The notes: a model not told the origin generated them from the sequence alone. A stretch of DNA of 64,000 nucleotides from Chlorocebus sabaeus (GCF_047675955.1 NC_132930.1:47121832-47185831), one strand, 5' to 3'; counted from the first letter of the stretch, positions 33,208 to 45,130 are shown. Numbers and translations are program-made.

Positions 33208-33248
33208 ATTTTATATACATGCTATTTTATAATGCATGTATATAAAAT
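33208..33248. repeat. Perfect 15 bp inverted repeat
   Basis: ATTTTATATACATGC at 33208-33222 faces its exact complement at 33234-33248 across an 11-base AT spacer. Confidence 0.97.
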
Positions 33249-33256
33249 AGCAACAA

Positions 33257-33530
33257 TTGCCTGGGTGCAGTGGCTCACGCCTGTCAACCCAGTACTTTGG
33301 GAGGCCGAGGCGGGAGGGTCACTTGAGGTCAGGAGTTTGAAACCAGCCTGAGCAACATGGCAGAACTCTGTCTCTACTAAAAATACAAAAATTAGCTGGG
33401 CACAGTGGTGCATGCCTGTAGTCCCAGCTACTCAGGAGGCTGAGGGGGAGGTTATAGTGAGCCAAGATCACACCACTGCATTCCAGCCTGGGCAACAGAG
33501 CAAGACTCTATCTTAAAAATAATAATAATA
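33257..33530 (+). mobile_element. AluS-like with internal deletion
   Basis: About 25 bases are missing after aggctgaggg. Tail contains (AAT)n. Confidence 0.9.
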
Positions 33531-33612
33531 AAAAGCAGTAATTAATTAAATAAAGTAAAAGCATTTTAAAAGTTAAAAACTGCTTCTTTGAAAAGACAAA
33601 ACTGACAGACTT

Positions 33613-33932
33613 TTTTTTGGTGGGTTTTTTTTTTTTTTTTTTTTTTTTTTTGAGACAGAGTCTCACTCTGTCACCCAGGCTGGAGTGCAGGAGCACAATC
33701 TCAGCTCACTGCAAGCTCTGCCTCCCAGGTTCACGCCATTCTCCTGCCTCAGCCTCCCCAGTAGCTGGGACTATAGGTGCCCGCCACTATGCCTGGCTAA
33801 TTTTTGTATTTTTGGTAGAGACGGGGTTTCACCTTGTTAGCCAGGATGGTCTTGCTGTCCTGACCTTGTGATCCACCCACCTCAGCCTCCCAAAGTGCTG
33901 GGATTACAGGCGTGAGCCACCATGTCTGGCCT
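33613..33932 (-). mobile_element. AluY/S-like, inner part of a composite
   Basis: With the next element it is bracketed by AAAACTGACAGACTT at about 33598-33612 and 34067-34081. Confidence 0.92.
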
Positions 33933-33939
33933 ATATATA

Positions 33940-34066
33940 TATTTTTTATATAGACAGAGTCTTGCTGTGTTGGCCAGGTTGGTCTTGAACTCCTGGCCTC
34001 AAGCAACCCTCCTGCTTCGGCCTCCCAAAGACTACGGTCAGAGGTGTGAGCCACTGTGCTGGGCCA
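33940..34066 (-). mobile_element. Alu left-monomer remnant
   Basis: Runs from gacagagtcttgctgtgttg to gtgctgggcc. The right neighbour is the outer duplication of the composite. Confidence 0.8.
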
Positions 34067-34134
34067 AAACTGACAGACTTCTAACAAAACTAGTTTAAAA
34101 GAAAGCAAGCACAAATAATGAAAAATAAAAAGTC

Positions 34135-34440
34135 GCTGGGCATGGTGGCTCAGGCTTGTAATCCCAGCACTTTGGGAGACCAAGGTGGGCAGATCACCTG
34201 AGGTCAAGAGTTAGAGAACAGCCTGACCAACATGGTGAAACCCAGTGTCTACTAAAAATACAAAAAAATTAGCTGGGCGTGGTGGTACGTGCCTGTAGTC
34301 CCAGCTACTTGGGAGGCTGAGTCACCAGAATCGCTTGAATCCGGGAGGCAGAGGCTGCAGTAAGCCGAGATCCCACCACTGCACTCCAGCCTGGGTGACA
34401 GAGCGAGACTCCATCTCAGGGGGAAAAATACAAAAAAAAA
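34135..34440 (+). mobile_element. AluS-like
   Basis: Flanked by TAAAAAGTC on both sides. Confidence 0.93.
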
Positions 34441-34525
34441 GAGTAAAAAGTCAAATCTACAAATCAGGTAGGAAGTGAAAAGAGACCATTACACAAAACT
34501 TTATACCAGTAACTCTGCCAATTTT

Positions 34526-34693
34526 TCTTTTTTTTCTTTTTTAAAAAGAGATAGGGTCTCACTGTGCTGCCCAGACTGCAGTACACTGGCACTATCATAC
34601 CACACAACAGCCCAGAACTCCTGGGCTCAAGTGACCCTCCTGCCTCAGTCTCCTGTGTAGCCGGAACTACAGGCATGTGCCACATCGGCCGGC
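34526..34693 (-). mobile_element. Free right Alu monomer (FRAM-like)
   Basis: Single monomer flanked by AACTCTGCCAATTT and AACTCTGACAATTT, so it inserted as a monomer. Confidence 0.85.
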
Positions 34694-35473
34694 AACTCTG
34701 ACAATTTCTTAGAATATAACTTACCAAAACTAACTTGACAAGATTTTAACCATTAAAGAAAGTGAACCACAACTTTAAAATCTATCTAGACACACACATG
34801 GCTGTGAAGGGGAGGTGAGGCCAAAGGTGGGTCATTCATAAATGAGTAGCCCCAGAGTATCTGCATTTCACTGGTCATGGGCCAAGGCAGAGGAAAACAA
34901 TAATCAAAGCAACAAAGTCTTGAAGAAGATGAAAACAGATAGGCACTTGAAAGCCCAGTGGGGGTGGGCCTTGGAGAGGAAAGAGAGGAGAAAATGCCCT
35001 CAGCTATGGGGTTTTGGAGGTGATACAGGAAGGTGCCCAATGTTAGCTTTGATTTTCTCCCTGAAGCATGAAGGTCAATAGCTGAGCTGAGCAAGGGGTG
35101 GGTAAAGAGGGTACAGGTAGTCTAACAAGCAAGGAAAAGGAAGGGTTCCTGCCAAGGAGTTTAGGGAGGTACTTAAGCCAGAAAAACGCACTAGATGCCT
35201 ATGCATGGCTTGGAGTCATGAAATTATTAGGAGGAAGCAGTAAACTGAGGCCAGCAATTTTCTCCAGGCTAATTCTGCCACATGGAGGGAAGAGATAGGG
35301 CTGGACCAGCATAACCAAAAAAAGTTCAGGGCCTTTGCCTGAGAGCCATGGAAGAGCCACAGTGTCAAGTCAGGGAACTCAGGCTCCTAGAAGTGAGGTC
35401 AGGGAGACATGATAAACAGAACAGGAATGGAATCCATGGACTGATAGGGATGGATGAGGTCAAAGAACTATGG

Positions 35474-35770
35474 CAGGTCGGGCACAGTGGCTCACGACTG
35501 TAATCCCAGCACTTTGGGAAGCCAAGGTAGGTGGATCATTTGAGGCCAGGAGTTTGAGACCAGTGTGGCCATCATAGCGAAACCCTGTCTCTACTAAAAA
35601 TACAAAAATCAGCCAGGTATGGTGTTGCACGCCTATAGTCCCAGGTACTTGGGAGGGTGAGGAATGAGAATCGCTTGAACCCAGGAAGCAGAGGTTGCAG
35701 TGAGCCAACATCGCACTACTGCACTCCAGCCTGGGTAACAGAGCGAGACTGTCTCTCAAAAAAAAAAAAA
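35474..35770 (+). mobile_element. AluS-like, left part of a composite
   Basis: AACTATGG precedes it and recurs after the neighbouring half-Alu at about 35959. Confidence 0.92.
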
Positions 35771-35796
35771 GAAAGAAAAGAAAAAAGAAAAAAAAA

Positions 35797-35958
35797 TTAG
35801 CCAGGTGTGATGGCACATGCCTATAGTCCCAGCTACTTGGGAGGTTGAGGCACGATAGTCTCCTGAACCCAGGAAGTGAGGCTGCAGTGAGCTGAGATCG
35901 TGCCACTGCACTCCAGCCTGGGCAACAGAGCAAGACTCTGTCTCCAAAAAAAAAAAAA
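35797..35958 (+). mobile_element. Alu right half
   Basis: Starts at ttagccaggtgtgatggc. Probably the older Alu into which the left one inserted. Confidence 0.88.
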
Positions 35959-37139
35959 ACTATGGCAAGAGAAGACAGTCAAGCAAGTGAGCTACAAAGA
36001 CAATGATCAAGATGAAAGTTTGAAAAGGAGATTTCTTAGGTTTCCAGACATGACAATGTCTAGGACATGATGCTAGGATGGGTCAGTCTTGGAAGAAGAG
36101 GTCTCCAGAGAAATCTGCAACATGCAACTGTCAGGTAGGATTCAAGAGAAATTCCCACCCATATTCTCCTACAACTGCTGGTAACAGAATGCTTATCTAG
36201 AGGACAGCAATTCAGACCCACTTCCCCTCTGGATGCAGCAAGTGGAGCGAAGGCGAGTCCTGACCCCAAGGATGAGCCAGAGCAGGACAAATGATAAAAT
36301 CCTATCTCTGGGCCATTAGAGGGCTGAAGTGACCAGGCTGCCGGAGGGAATTACACAACAAACTGCAGCAGCCCCTCCAGGGAAAACGGGACACACTTAC
36401 TGTTTCACCTTTGGCAGAAGAAGGAAAGTGGAAGGAGGCCATAAAAGTGGTTAGAAAAAAACAGCTGAACTTTAAACAAATTCTGAAAGGTTGAGAGTGT
36501 CAAGTGTGGGAGTTTAACTCCTGGAAAGCCCCAAAAGAAACGTTCCCACTCATTCCCAGGAGACCTGCGCCCAAGTCTCCAGGCTAATCCACTAGCTGAG
36601 AGGAAGGGAACATGCCTTTCTCCTTGTCCTGGAGAAAGGCATGTGCCACACACAGGCCAGGACCAGCACAAGACACGGGGCCAGTCAGACCCCTGCAGAT
36701 ACAAGGCAGAGTCTGGCTGCCACCAGGCAGAGGCAGGCTCGCTGGGAAAGCTGCCCCCAAGGCCGTGAGCACAGAGCTGCCCAAGAGTCAGGCGAGAGGA
36801 GGGCACTGAGAAGGTGCCACCATCCGAGAGCTTGCCAAGGAGGTAGTAGAGAGAAACTCCCCTCTACCGGCCCACACAAGCACACACAGTGCTAGAGACA
36901 GCCCAGCTGAGGCTGACTGGACTGGCCTGGCCTCCCAGGTGCACAACAGGAAACAACTTCAGCCTGACGCTCTCTGCACACTGTCTGGCATTTGACCAAA
37001 CAGAACAAGAGAAACAGAAAGCAAGAACCAATAACGTTTAAGGAAGGGATAATACCAATTCTAACAAACTCTTCCAGAAAGGAGAAGAAACAGGAACACA
37101 TTCCAACTCATTTTATGAGGCCCCAAAGACCACTATAAG

Positions 37140-37930
37140 AGGCCTACAGACAGACAGCCTTCATGAGCACAGATGCAAAAATCATTAACATAACTTTAGC
37201 AAATCAATCCAGCAACACATAAAAAGGATGTCCACAGAAAGAAAAATAATGTTCATAGCAGCTTTTTTCAAAATAGCCCAAATGTGGGAGCAACACAAAC
37301 ATCCATCAATTAATTAGTGAATGCATAAATTGGTTTATCTGTACAATTACTCAATGAAAAAGAGAAACTACGGATGCATGCAACATTTTGGATGACTCTC
37401 AAAAGCATCATGCAAGTTACAGAAGTGTATGTGACACTCTGGAAAAAGCAAAACTGTAGGAACAAAAATCAGGTCAGGCTGGATGCGGTGGCTCATGCCT
37501 ATAATCACTATGGGAGGCAGAGGCAGGCAGATCACGAGGTCAAGAGATCGAGACCATACTGGCCAACATGGTGAAACCCCGTCTGTACCAAAAATACAAA
37601 AATTAGCTAGGCGTGGTGGTGGCGGGCGCCTGTAGTCCCAGTTACCGGGGAGGCTGAGGCAGAAGAATTGCTTGAACCCGGGAGGCAAAGGTTGTAGTGA
37701 GCCAAGATAGTGCAACTGCACTCCAGCCTGGGTGACAGAGCGAGACTCTGTCTCAAAAAAAAAAAAAAAAAAAAAAATTCAGGTCGGTGGTTAACAGAGG
37801 ATAGGGCGGGGAAAGGGAAGTGACTACCAAGAGGAACAAGGGAACTTTATGGGGTGATGCAAATGTTCTGTAGCTTAACTGTAGTAGTGAACATTTTTTA
37901 AGCAAAAAAAAAAGTGAATCTTAATGGAAG
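37140..37930 (+). mobile_element. L1 3' end, interrupted by an Alu
   Basis: ORF2-derived text (gttcatagcagcttttttca, catccatcaattaattagtg) leads into a 3'UTR-like segment at 37780-37930 (gtggttaacagaggatagg, tagtagtgaacattttttaa). The Alu at 37476-37778 splits it. Confidence 0.65.
37476..37778 (+). mobile_element. AluY-like
   Basis: Flanked by TCAGGTC. It interrupts an L1 3' end and is short of bases after ataatcacta. Confidence 0.93.
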
Positions 37931-38371
37931 GTAAATTGTATTATTTTTTTAAAGGCCAGCTCCAACAAAGAAGCCGACCTACAAAGCAACAGATGGTCTG
38001 AGTCCACAAACACAGGTCAACACTACACCTCTGCTGTTCCCAGGGTCACTGTTTCTGGTGACGACAGAAAGGCTCATCTGACAAACTATCCATTACCAAG
38101 ACAAGCCAGGGGCTGGGAAATGAGATCCTCCCCCAACCCAGGCAAGATGAACTGCAGGGAACCATAGGCACTTCCACTGGCCTCTGAACCACGGCAAACA
38201 GCAGAAGCCTGTTCCCAAGGGCAGAGGCAGGCTAAAATACAAGAGCCTGGCTGGAATTGGAAGAAGAGCTGACAAAGTTTAAGGAGAAAACAAACAAACA
38301 AAAAAAACACCACAAAAAGCAAAGCAAACGGTATTGGTAAACAAACAAATGAAAACCACACAAAGAAAACC

Positions 38372-38960
38372 ATAAAAATAGCTGCCTTTGTGGAGTTTAT
38401 ATTCTAATGAAGGAGAAAGCAAACCAAATGAGTAAGTAAAATACATAGTATGTTAGAAATAAGTGCTAGTGCCGGGCGCGGTGCCTCACGTCTGTGATCC
38501 CAGCACTTTGGGCGGCCGAGGTGGGCAGATCACAAGGTCAGGAGATCGAGACCATCCTGGCTAACACAGTGAAATCCCATCTCTACTAAAAATACAAAAA
38601 AAAAATTAGCTGGGCGTGGTAGCGGGCACCTGTAGTCTCAGTTACTAGGGAGGCTGAGGCAGGACAATGGCGTGAACCTGGGAGGCGGAGCTTGCAGTGA
38701 GCCAAGATCGCGCCACTGCACTCCAGCCTGGGTGCCACAGCGAGACTCCATCTCAAAAAAAAAAAAAAAGAAAGAAAGAAATAAGTGCTAGGAAGAGAAG
38801 TACAGCAGGAAAGGGGGACGTGTGGGAGGGACCAAGTGAGAAAGTAATTCAGACAATGAGACCCCAAGGATAGAAACTGGCCCTGGAGATGGAGCACGCC
38901 TCTAAGGCCAGTAAAGATGGAAACCCACACCAAGCAGTGGGGACATGCTCTTCAGACTGT
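38372..38960 (+). mobile_element. L2 fragment split by an Alu
   Basis: gtggagtttatattctaatg and gtatgttagaaataagtgc, then gggagggaccaagtgagaaa after the Alu at 38471-38770, follow L2 order. Confidence 0.55.
38471..38770 (+). mobile_element. AluY-like, clean duplication
   Basis: AGAAATAAGTGCTAG flanks it and splits an L2. Confidence 0.95.
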
Positions 38961-39688
38961 CACCAGGACTCCCCCAAGGCAGTTCTGCAGGAGAAAACAG
39001 AGGAGCAGGGAATGCACATGCTTCCTGGCTGCACATAGCAAGGTATCAGAAGGAAAAGAAGAGCTCAGACAATAATTAGCCACTTGCAAGCAGAAATCAA
39101 AGGGCACAGAAGAGCCCTAGAATGTGGGACCTCACACAGTTGCAAAAGCCAACTCCTTCCAGATCCCAAACAGCACATGTGAAAGCCTGCCCGGAACAAG
39201 GGCCCACCAAAACTCCATCCGGTCAAAGATGAGAGTAAGGGTGTGGTCTTCCCAGCCAAGCCTGCTGGCCTTGCTGTGGCCTCCAAGAGGCTGAAGCGGC
39301 ACAAACAAGTAAAGGGGAAGGCCAGGCTTAAGAGCTGCCTCGGATAAAGAATTAACCTGCATGTCGAATTGCCGAGAACTAAACACATGAAAACTGTACT
39401 CCCTTTTCAAGAAACTGCACCACCAAAGAAATACTAAGCTCAAAGCCAAAAATCACCCTTCAGGGCCACAAAGCTTGACAATTGAATTATGCCCAGACAA
39501 GGAAGGCAGGTGTCCTGCCACCTACTGCAGTGTCGGCAGGGAAGACCAGGAGGAACAGACTAGAAGGTGGTGCAGGAGGGAGTGCCCTCTGAAGCAAAAG
39601 CAAATCCATTTCTTTCACTGCCAGCTGGCCCCATTACCTGGGGTCGGGGAGCCAACACCCTGCGCTGCCTGTGCTGGCAGCCACTCAC

Positions 39689-39934
39689 CACTGGCTGGTC
39701 AAGGCCGCCATGCCTCTCCTCCTTCTCCACGGTCCTGCGGCAGTCCGGGCACACCCATAGCGGCAGGTGCAGCACACTGTTGCCCTTGGGAGCCATGGAA
39801 AGGGCCAATTTGCTCGCAGTCTTAATTCCACTCTCTAAGAATGAGGAGTCTTTCCGTTCACTTCTGCACAGAAGACAATAATCCCCAGCGGGGTAGGGTG
39901 GTGTCCTATGATTCATGCCAAAACTAAAAGGAGT
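39689..39934 (-). CDS. FAM193A: FAM193A internal exon, cysteine-rich N-terminal segment
   Basis: This minus-strand exon is 246 nt (82 codons, phase 0 at both ends). A long pyrimidine run and CAG precede it (acceptor AG at 39936-39935), and a GTGAGT donor follows (39688-39683). The peptide opens TPFSFG, has CLLC at residues 20-23, the segment LPLWVCPDCRR around 57-67, and ends GGLDQPV. The spaced CxxC pairs and the LPLWVC-xx-C motif are what I recall for the FAM193 family; the paralogue FAM193B has a similar CLLC and PLWVC pair. The next recognised exon continues in phase with SQDFLLH. Two CxxC pairs 38 residues apart suggest metal binding, which is inference. The molecular function of FAM193A is poorly defined. 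The internal ATG at 39916 is not taken as the start, because the frame is open back to the splice acceptor and upstream coding exons are expected outside the window. Confidence 0.9.
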
Positions 39935-40683
39935 CTGGAATAGAAAAAAAAAAAAAATTCTATTTTCAAAACCTCGTCTATAAAGCCAATATTAAAATAT
40001 ATGTATAGTTGTAAAACTAAAACTAAAATGCATGTGTATGCTTATATACAGAAACATAAAATAGGACATTTATTGAATAAAACTAAACCTAATGTTCTAG
40101 AAATTCGTAATACTTCAAATAAAATAACAGTGCCATAAAGAAAATCTTAGATAGTACGAGTTAGAAAATTGTCCAATTAACCCCTTCACCTTGACTTCTG
40201 TATTACTTTTCCACCACATGCTAGAAATTGTCAGCCTCGATTTTCAGACTGTTTACCAGAACTGGTTACCACCAACAAAGTCTGAAACCACTATTCTAGA
40301 GGCGTCTGTATACCAGGGCTCAGGCCCAAGATGGCCATTCTGGCTTAAGTGTGTCTGCAGATCTAAACCATCTCTGAGGTGGGCTGTCCAAATTCCAGAT
40401 TCAAGATAAACAGGGAAATGATGGCAGCTGCACATCCAAGGCCCAGCCTCCCATCCAGTCCCAGCAATAATGATGCTGAGCTCATCTCCTATCACCTGAT
40501 GTAAATAAACATCTGCATTTTCAAATAGGTCCTACAATGTGGGGCAAGGGGAAGAGGCCTTAGAGGTAGAAGAAAAAGGCAAGATTATTATACCTTAAAA
40601 CCTCTCAAAAGATAACCATCCACTCTCTCAAAAAATAAAATAAAATTAGCCTTTAAAACACAAATACAGAAAAAGAAACTGAA

Positions 40684-40970
40684 GGCTGGGCACAGCGGCT
40701 TACGCCTGTGATCCCAGCACTTGGGGAGGCAGAAGTGAGATATCATTTGAGCTCAGGAGTTTGAGACCAGCCTCGGTAACACAGCAAGACTTCGCCTCTA
40801 CAAAATATCCAACTATTAGCCAGGCGTAGTGGTGCACATCTGTAGTTCCAGCTACTGGGGAGGTTGAGGTGAGAGGATTGCTAAAACCCAGCAAGCTGAG
40901 GCTGTAGTGAGCTGTGATCATGCCACTGCACTCTAGCCTGGGTGAGAGGGCAAGACCCTGTGTCAAAAGA
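40684..40970 (+). mobile_element. AluJ-like, left part of an Alu-purine-Alu composite
   Basis: AAAGAAACTGA lies before it and again at about 41371-41382, after the second Alu part. Confidence 0.9.
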
Positions 40971-41134
40971 AAGAAAGGAAAGGAAAGAAAGGAAGGAAAG
41001 AAAAAGGAAAGGAAAGGAAAGGAAGAAAAGAAAGGAAAGAAAAAAGAAAAGAGAGAAGGGAAGGGAAAGGGAAAGGGAAAGGGAAAGGGGAAGGGGAAGG
41101 GGAAGGGGAAGGGGAAGGGGAAGGGGAAGGGAAA
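40971..41134 (+). repeat. Polypurine array (GGAAA)n to (GGGGAA)n
   Basis: About 160 bases without a pyrimidine except near the edges. It grades from GAAA/GGAAA into regular GGGAAA and GGGGAA units (41055-41130). Confidence 0.95.
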
Positions 41135-41145
41135 GAATCGGTCGA

Positions 41146-41370
41146 TCCAGCCTGGCCAACATGGTGAAACCCTGTCTCTATTAAAAACACAAAATTAGCC
41201 GGGCATGGTGGTGTGCACCTGTAATCCCAGCTACTCAGGAGGCTGACAGGAGAATCGTTTGAACCAGGAAGGTGGAGGCTGCAATGAGCCGAGATCACAC
41301 CACTGCATTCCAAACTGGGCAACAGAGCAAGACTCAGTTTCAAAAAAAAAGACAATAAAAAAAGAAAAAG
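41146..41370 (+). mobile_element. Alu lacking its head, right part of the composite
   Basis: Begins at ccagcctggccaacatgg, directly after the purine array. Confidence 0.9.
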
Positions 41371-42544
41371 AAAGAAACTGAGTCTCACACGCCTGGAAAT
41401 GGGGGTAAAGTCCCAAGGTCAGCAAGTGTGGGGCGGGGCGGGGGGGGACACAAGATTTTAACCCCTATCAACCCAATCCTAAGACGGGTCCTTCACACAG
41501 GGCTACCTCTGCACCTTGGGAGGAAGCCCCCTTGAACTCTGAGGAGAGGCTGGAGACACGCACTCCCAGGGAGCAGGGCAAAGGGAAGCCTCACCTGGCA
41601 TTCCAGAGGCAGCCAGAACCAGGGCACACAGTGAGGTGCAGGTGAGAGAACCCCCGCTGGTCTCTCCTGCCATGTGGGGTGCCCTTGCTGCAGGACATGC
41701 CAGGTGGGAAGAGAGCAGACCTGGCTGAGGCTGTTCTGGCTTCTCAGTCTCCATCTCCACCCAAAAGCTTCTTCAAGGCCGGCCAGCCCCACAGCTCTTC
41801 CCACAGCCTCGAGCTGTCTCCCTGTCCCGCCACCCAGTGGTATTCAAAAGGACCCAGTGTGCATGACAGATTGGCCCCTCAACGGCCACTGAGGGCTCTC
41901 ATTTGGACACCAGGCTCCATTCTTAAGACTTCCTGCTGACTGGCAGGAAGCACGTATTTAAACAAGGGGCTGAATATATAAGTAAATGAATTAGTGATTG
42001 AAAGAATGAATGACAACACCAGCAAGACTCAAAAGATGTTCATATATATTCTCACGTTTCCATGACCCAGTGATCAAAAGTGCTGACTCCTGTAACATCC
42101 ACAGGGTTCAGAGTTTTCCCGAACCCAGCTCAGCAGCCACCCTGAGCTGAATGTTCGGGGCACAGGGGCAGAGAACTGGGTCCTACCTCCCCACAGTGTC
42201 CTAGGGAGCGCCAGACTACTCAAACCACTGAGTACCATGAGAATCCATGTATTTTTCCATACCAACAAATCCCAAAAACCTAAATGATGACCCAAAAAAA
42301 GAAAAAAAAAAAAAAAGCACATCGATTTACCCCCATATAAAGCCATCTCTTTCCTTCAGGTCTTAGAAAACAGCTCCCATTGCTGGCAGAACAGCCACAC
42401 CCATCAGACCTTTCTGGCCTGCCCTTTTAATCACAGAATGAGATGCTGGGTTCTACAGACCCAAAGGTCCCCAAGCCTGAAATCACAGTGTAAGAGCCAG
42501 AAATGACCAGAGAGACTAGAGGGCACACAGCTCAGCTCCCGGAC

Positions 42545-43020
42545 ATTCAGCAGTCATCCAGGATTTACTGAGCCCACCACATGCTCAGGGACTGGTCCAG
42601 GCACTGGGAGCACAATGGTGAAGAAAACTGTCAAAAGACAAAGGCAATAAATAAGACAAATACATGAAAAATGTTAACTAATTAAACACTGATAAGGAGA
42701 AAAACGTAACAGCAAAGAGGATCTGTGCCCTTTAATCTGGTGGCCAGTGAGGGTCTCCTTGAGGAGACCTAACCCTGAAACCCACATGGCTGTACCTTGT
42801 GGGGAGCCCAGTGGCTGGCATTGGGCTGGCAAGAGCAGAAGGGGAGATGGAGGAGAGCTGAGGGCCACTCAAGTCAAGGCGTGACTCTGAGGCTGCGTGC
42901 AGAGAGATGGGATGGGAGAATGGGAAGAAATGACTATCTGCAATTTAGGAGCCAGACGGCAGCAGCTTGGACCAGGGCTGCGGGAAGGGAAGTGGACAAG
43001 GCTGTGAAGGAGCCACCTGT
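42545..43020 (+). mobile_element. L2 LINE fragment
   Basis: tttactgagcccaccacatg, ccaggcactgggagcacaa, then gcaataaataagacaaata and gagggtctccttgaggag are L2 blocks in order. Confidence 0.65.
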
Positions 43021-43079
43021 GAGGTGTGAGAGGAGGAGAAGAGCCAGGGGCAAGCATGAAGCATCAGGTGCTGGGTATT

Positions 43080-43795
43080 TTTTCATTCCTTCAGTTTCTG
43101 AGCTTAGTCGTGGGCCATAGTAGGGTTGTTTGGGAAGAGTCTGGTCCTTTTAGGGCTTATAGGCTCTGTAAGGCAGCATAGGAGTGCCTTTCCTCTTCTC
43201 CACAACTGAGGCAATATCCCCCTGAGCTGCCACCCAGGGTCCTGCAGGTTGTAAGATTTTTCCCACAATGGCTGGTGGGAACACACACTGCTCCTGGCCC
43301 TGTGTGAGCTCCTAGGTTTGTCCCGCTCCTCACTTCCAGGATGCTAGCCCAGGCGCAGAGAGCTTCCCCACATGCACATGCTTACGCACCCTCAACTGGG
43401 CTTGGGGAGAACCCTATGCAGAGCTCTTCCTTCACCTCTTTGCAGTTCTCTCCACTCTGGTACTCTGCTCTGCAAATTTACTTTGGCCTCCCCAAAGTCT
43501 CAACTCAGCCTTCTCAATCAAGGAGATCCTCAGGCTCAGTCTGGGAAGCTCTCCAAGTCCTAACCTTAAGACTCTCTCCAGGCAGGAAGCCTGGGCAATG
43601 CTGGGGCTTGCTGCGGTTATTCTCCTTCTCCCAGGGATCACTGTCCTGCCTGCCTGTGGTCCAATGTTGGAAAACTACTATTTGGTACATTTTGTGTTTT
43701 GTTTCATTGTTTGAGGGAGGAAGATAAATCCACTTTTAGTTACTACCTCTTGCTTGGAAGCAGAAGTCTAGTTACATTCATATTTTAAAAAATAA
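43080..43795 (-). mobile_element. Probable ancient L1 3'UTR, antisense
   Basis: The stretch ends with gaggaagataaatccacttt and gcttggaagcagaagtct, which I associate with antisense L1M 3' ends. The upstream part is too diverged to place. Confidence 0.4.
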
Positions 43796-43802
43796 ATGTA
43801 CC

Positions 43803-44100
43803 AGGCTGGGCATGGTGGCTCACACCTGTAATCCCAGCACTTTGTGAGGCCGAGGCAGGCAGATCAAGAGGTCAGGAGTTCAAGACTAGCCTGGCCAAAT
43901 CGGTGAAACCCCATCTCTACTAAAAATACAAAAAATCAGCCAGGTGTGGTGGTGCACATCTGTAATCTCAGCTACTCAAGCTGAGGCAGGAGAATCACTT
44001 GAACCCATGAGGCAGAGGTTGCGGTGAGCGGAGATCGCACCATTGCATTTCAGCCTGGGCAACAGAGCAACACTCCGTCTCAAAAAACAAAACAAAAAAA
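43803..44100 (+). mobile_element. AluS-like
   Basis: Tail leads into a (CA)n run at 44103-44126. Confidence 0.93.
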
Positions 44101-44102
44101 AC

Positions 44103-44126
44103 CATACACACACACACACACACACC
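44103..44126 (+). repeat. (CA)n microsatellite
   Basis: About 11 CA units after the Alu tail. Confidence 0.95.
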
Positions 44127-44784
44127 CCAGAATGAACGTTATACTAGTATCATCCCCCAAAGCCTACACACACATAGACGAAATATGTAAATACATAAAA
44201 TGTGTATATATATCCATGTAAGGGACCAAGATAACTCAGAAATTTTTGCATAGGAGAATATGGACATATGGCTAAGATGGCAGTATTGCTGAAAACACTT
44301 TGGGAACACTACTAACAGCTGAGTTCTACATCTATGATGTATTTTACCTTTTCTGAATAAACTGATTTTCTACCACCCAGTGATTGTGGCCTGTGTGCAT
44401 GGGGGTGGGAGGTGTGTGTGTGTATCATAAAAGACACTAAATCACAATAGCATTTGTTTTCTTGCTAGGCTTATATTCTAGTTTTGAAATTTGTTTCCAA
44501 AATGAAATTCCAAATTAAACATGAAAACTCAGACTTACTAAAAATACTTTACAGATAAACTTCTTATAAACATGAAGAAAAAAGGGCATTTTAGGGTTAA
44601 AAAAACAGTAAAAGCAATATCCTCTCCGGTAACGGCAGCACAACCCAGATTAGACCACCCCACGAAGGCTAAAGCAGGAGGCACACAAAACAAAGGCCCC
44701 GTGCTGGTGACACTGCCACCTCCTGTCGACTGGCCTTCAGGGCTGTCTGCTGCTCCCCACATGTCCTCCATCTCCTGTCAAAAC

Positions 44785-45130
44785 CCCCTCACACTGTACC
44801 TATGACCAGAACATTCTCTGCCTTAAACCCTTCTAGTGTTCCTGCTGCCTAAAAAGATCAAGTCCTCAGCAAAGGATCAAGCAGGATACACCAGGCCCTT
44901 GGTCAGTGTGTTCTTGCAAAATCACCCACTTGAAACTCCTTACAGTTCCACACTCCCACCCCATCCAACTATGTGGCTTTATCTCTTCCTTCCTTCATAC
45001 TTGCTATTTGCTTCCCTAAAACACCAATCTCCCCACCCTTCCTTTATGAGACAACTGCGAGGCATCCCTTCAAACCCCACTATGGTAACTTTTTTTTTCT
45101 GTGAATTTTGCTCCCTACCCTTCAATCAAT
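44785..45130 (-). mobile_element. Probable L2 fragment, antisense
   Basis: aacccttctagtgttcctgc and tccttccttcatacttgcta resemble reversed L2. Boundaries are approximate. Confidence 0.45.

Larger units (their letters stand above)
11987..39688 (-). other. FAM193A: FAM193A large intron, 27.7 kb
   Basis: Most of this intron is transposon-derived. Unassigned stretches are 13130-14070, 15700-16200, 25710-26150, 26455-26810, 34700-35470, 35960-37140 and 38960-39680. No in-phase coding exon was seen between the two flanking exons, whose phases already match. Confidence 0.8.

Noticed and set aside
39560..39916. ATG at 39916 as the FAM193A start codon
   Set aside because: The frame is open upstream to a good splice acceptor and the upstream residues (TPFSFG) look coding.
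41493..41804. Overlapping GC-rich open frames on both strands as a possible upstream FAM193A exon
   Set aside because: No phase-0 donor joining to TPFSFG, no family resemblance, and low-complexity composition.
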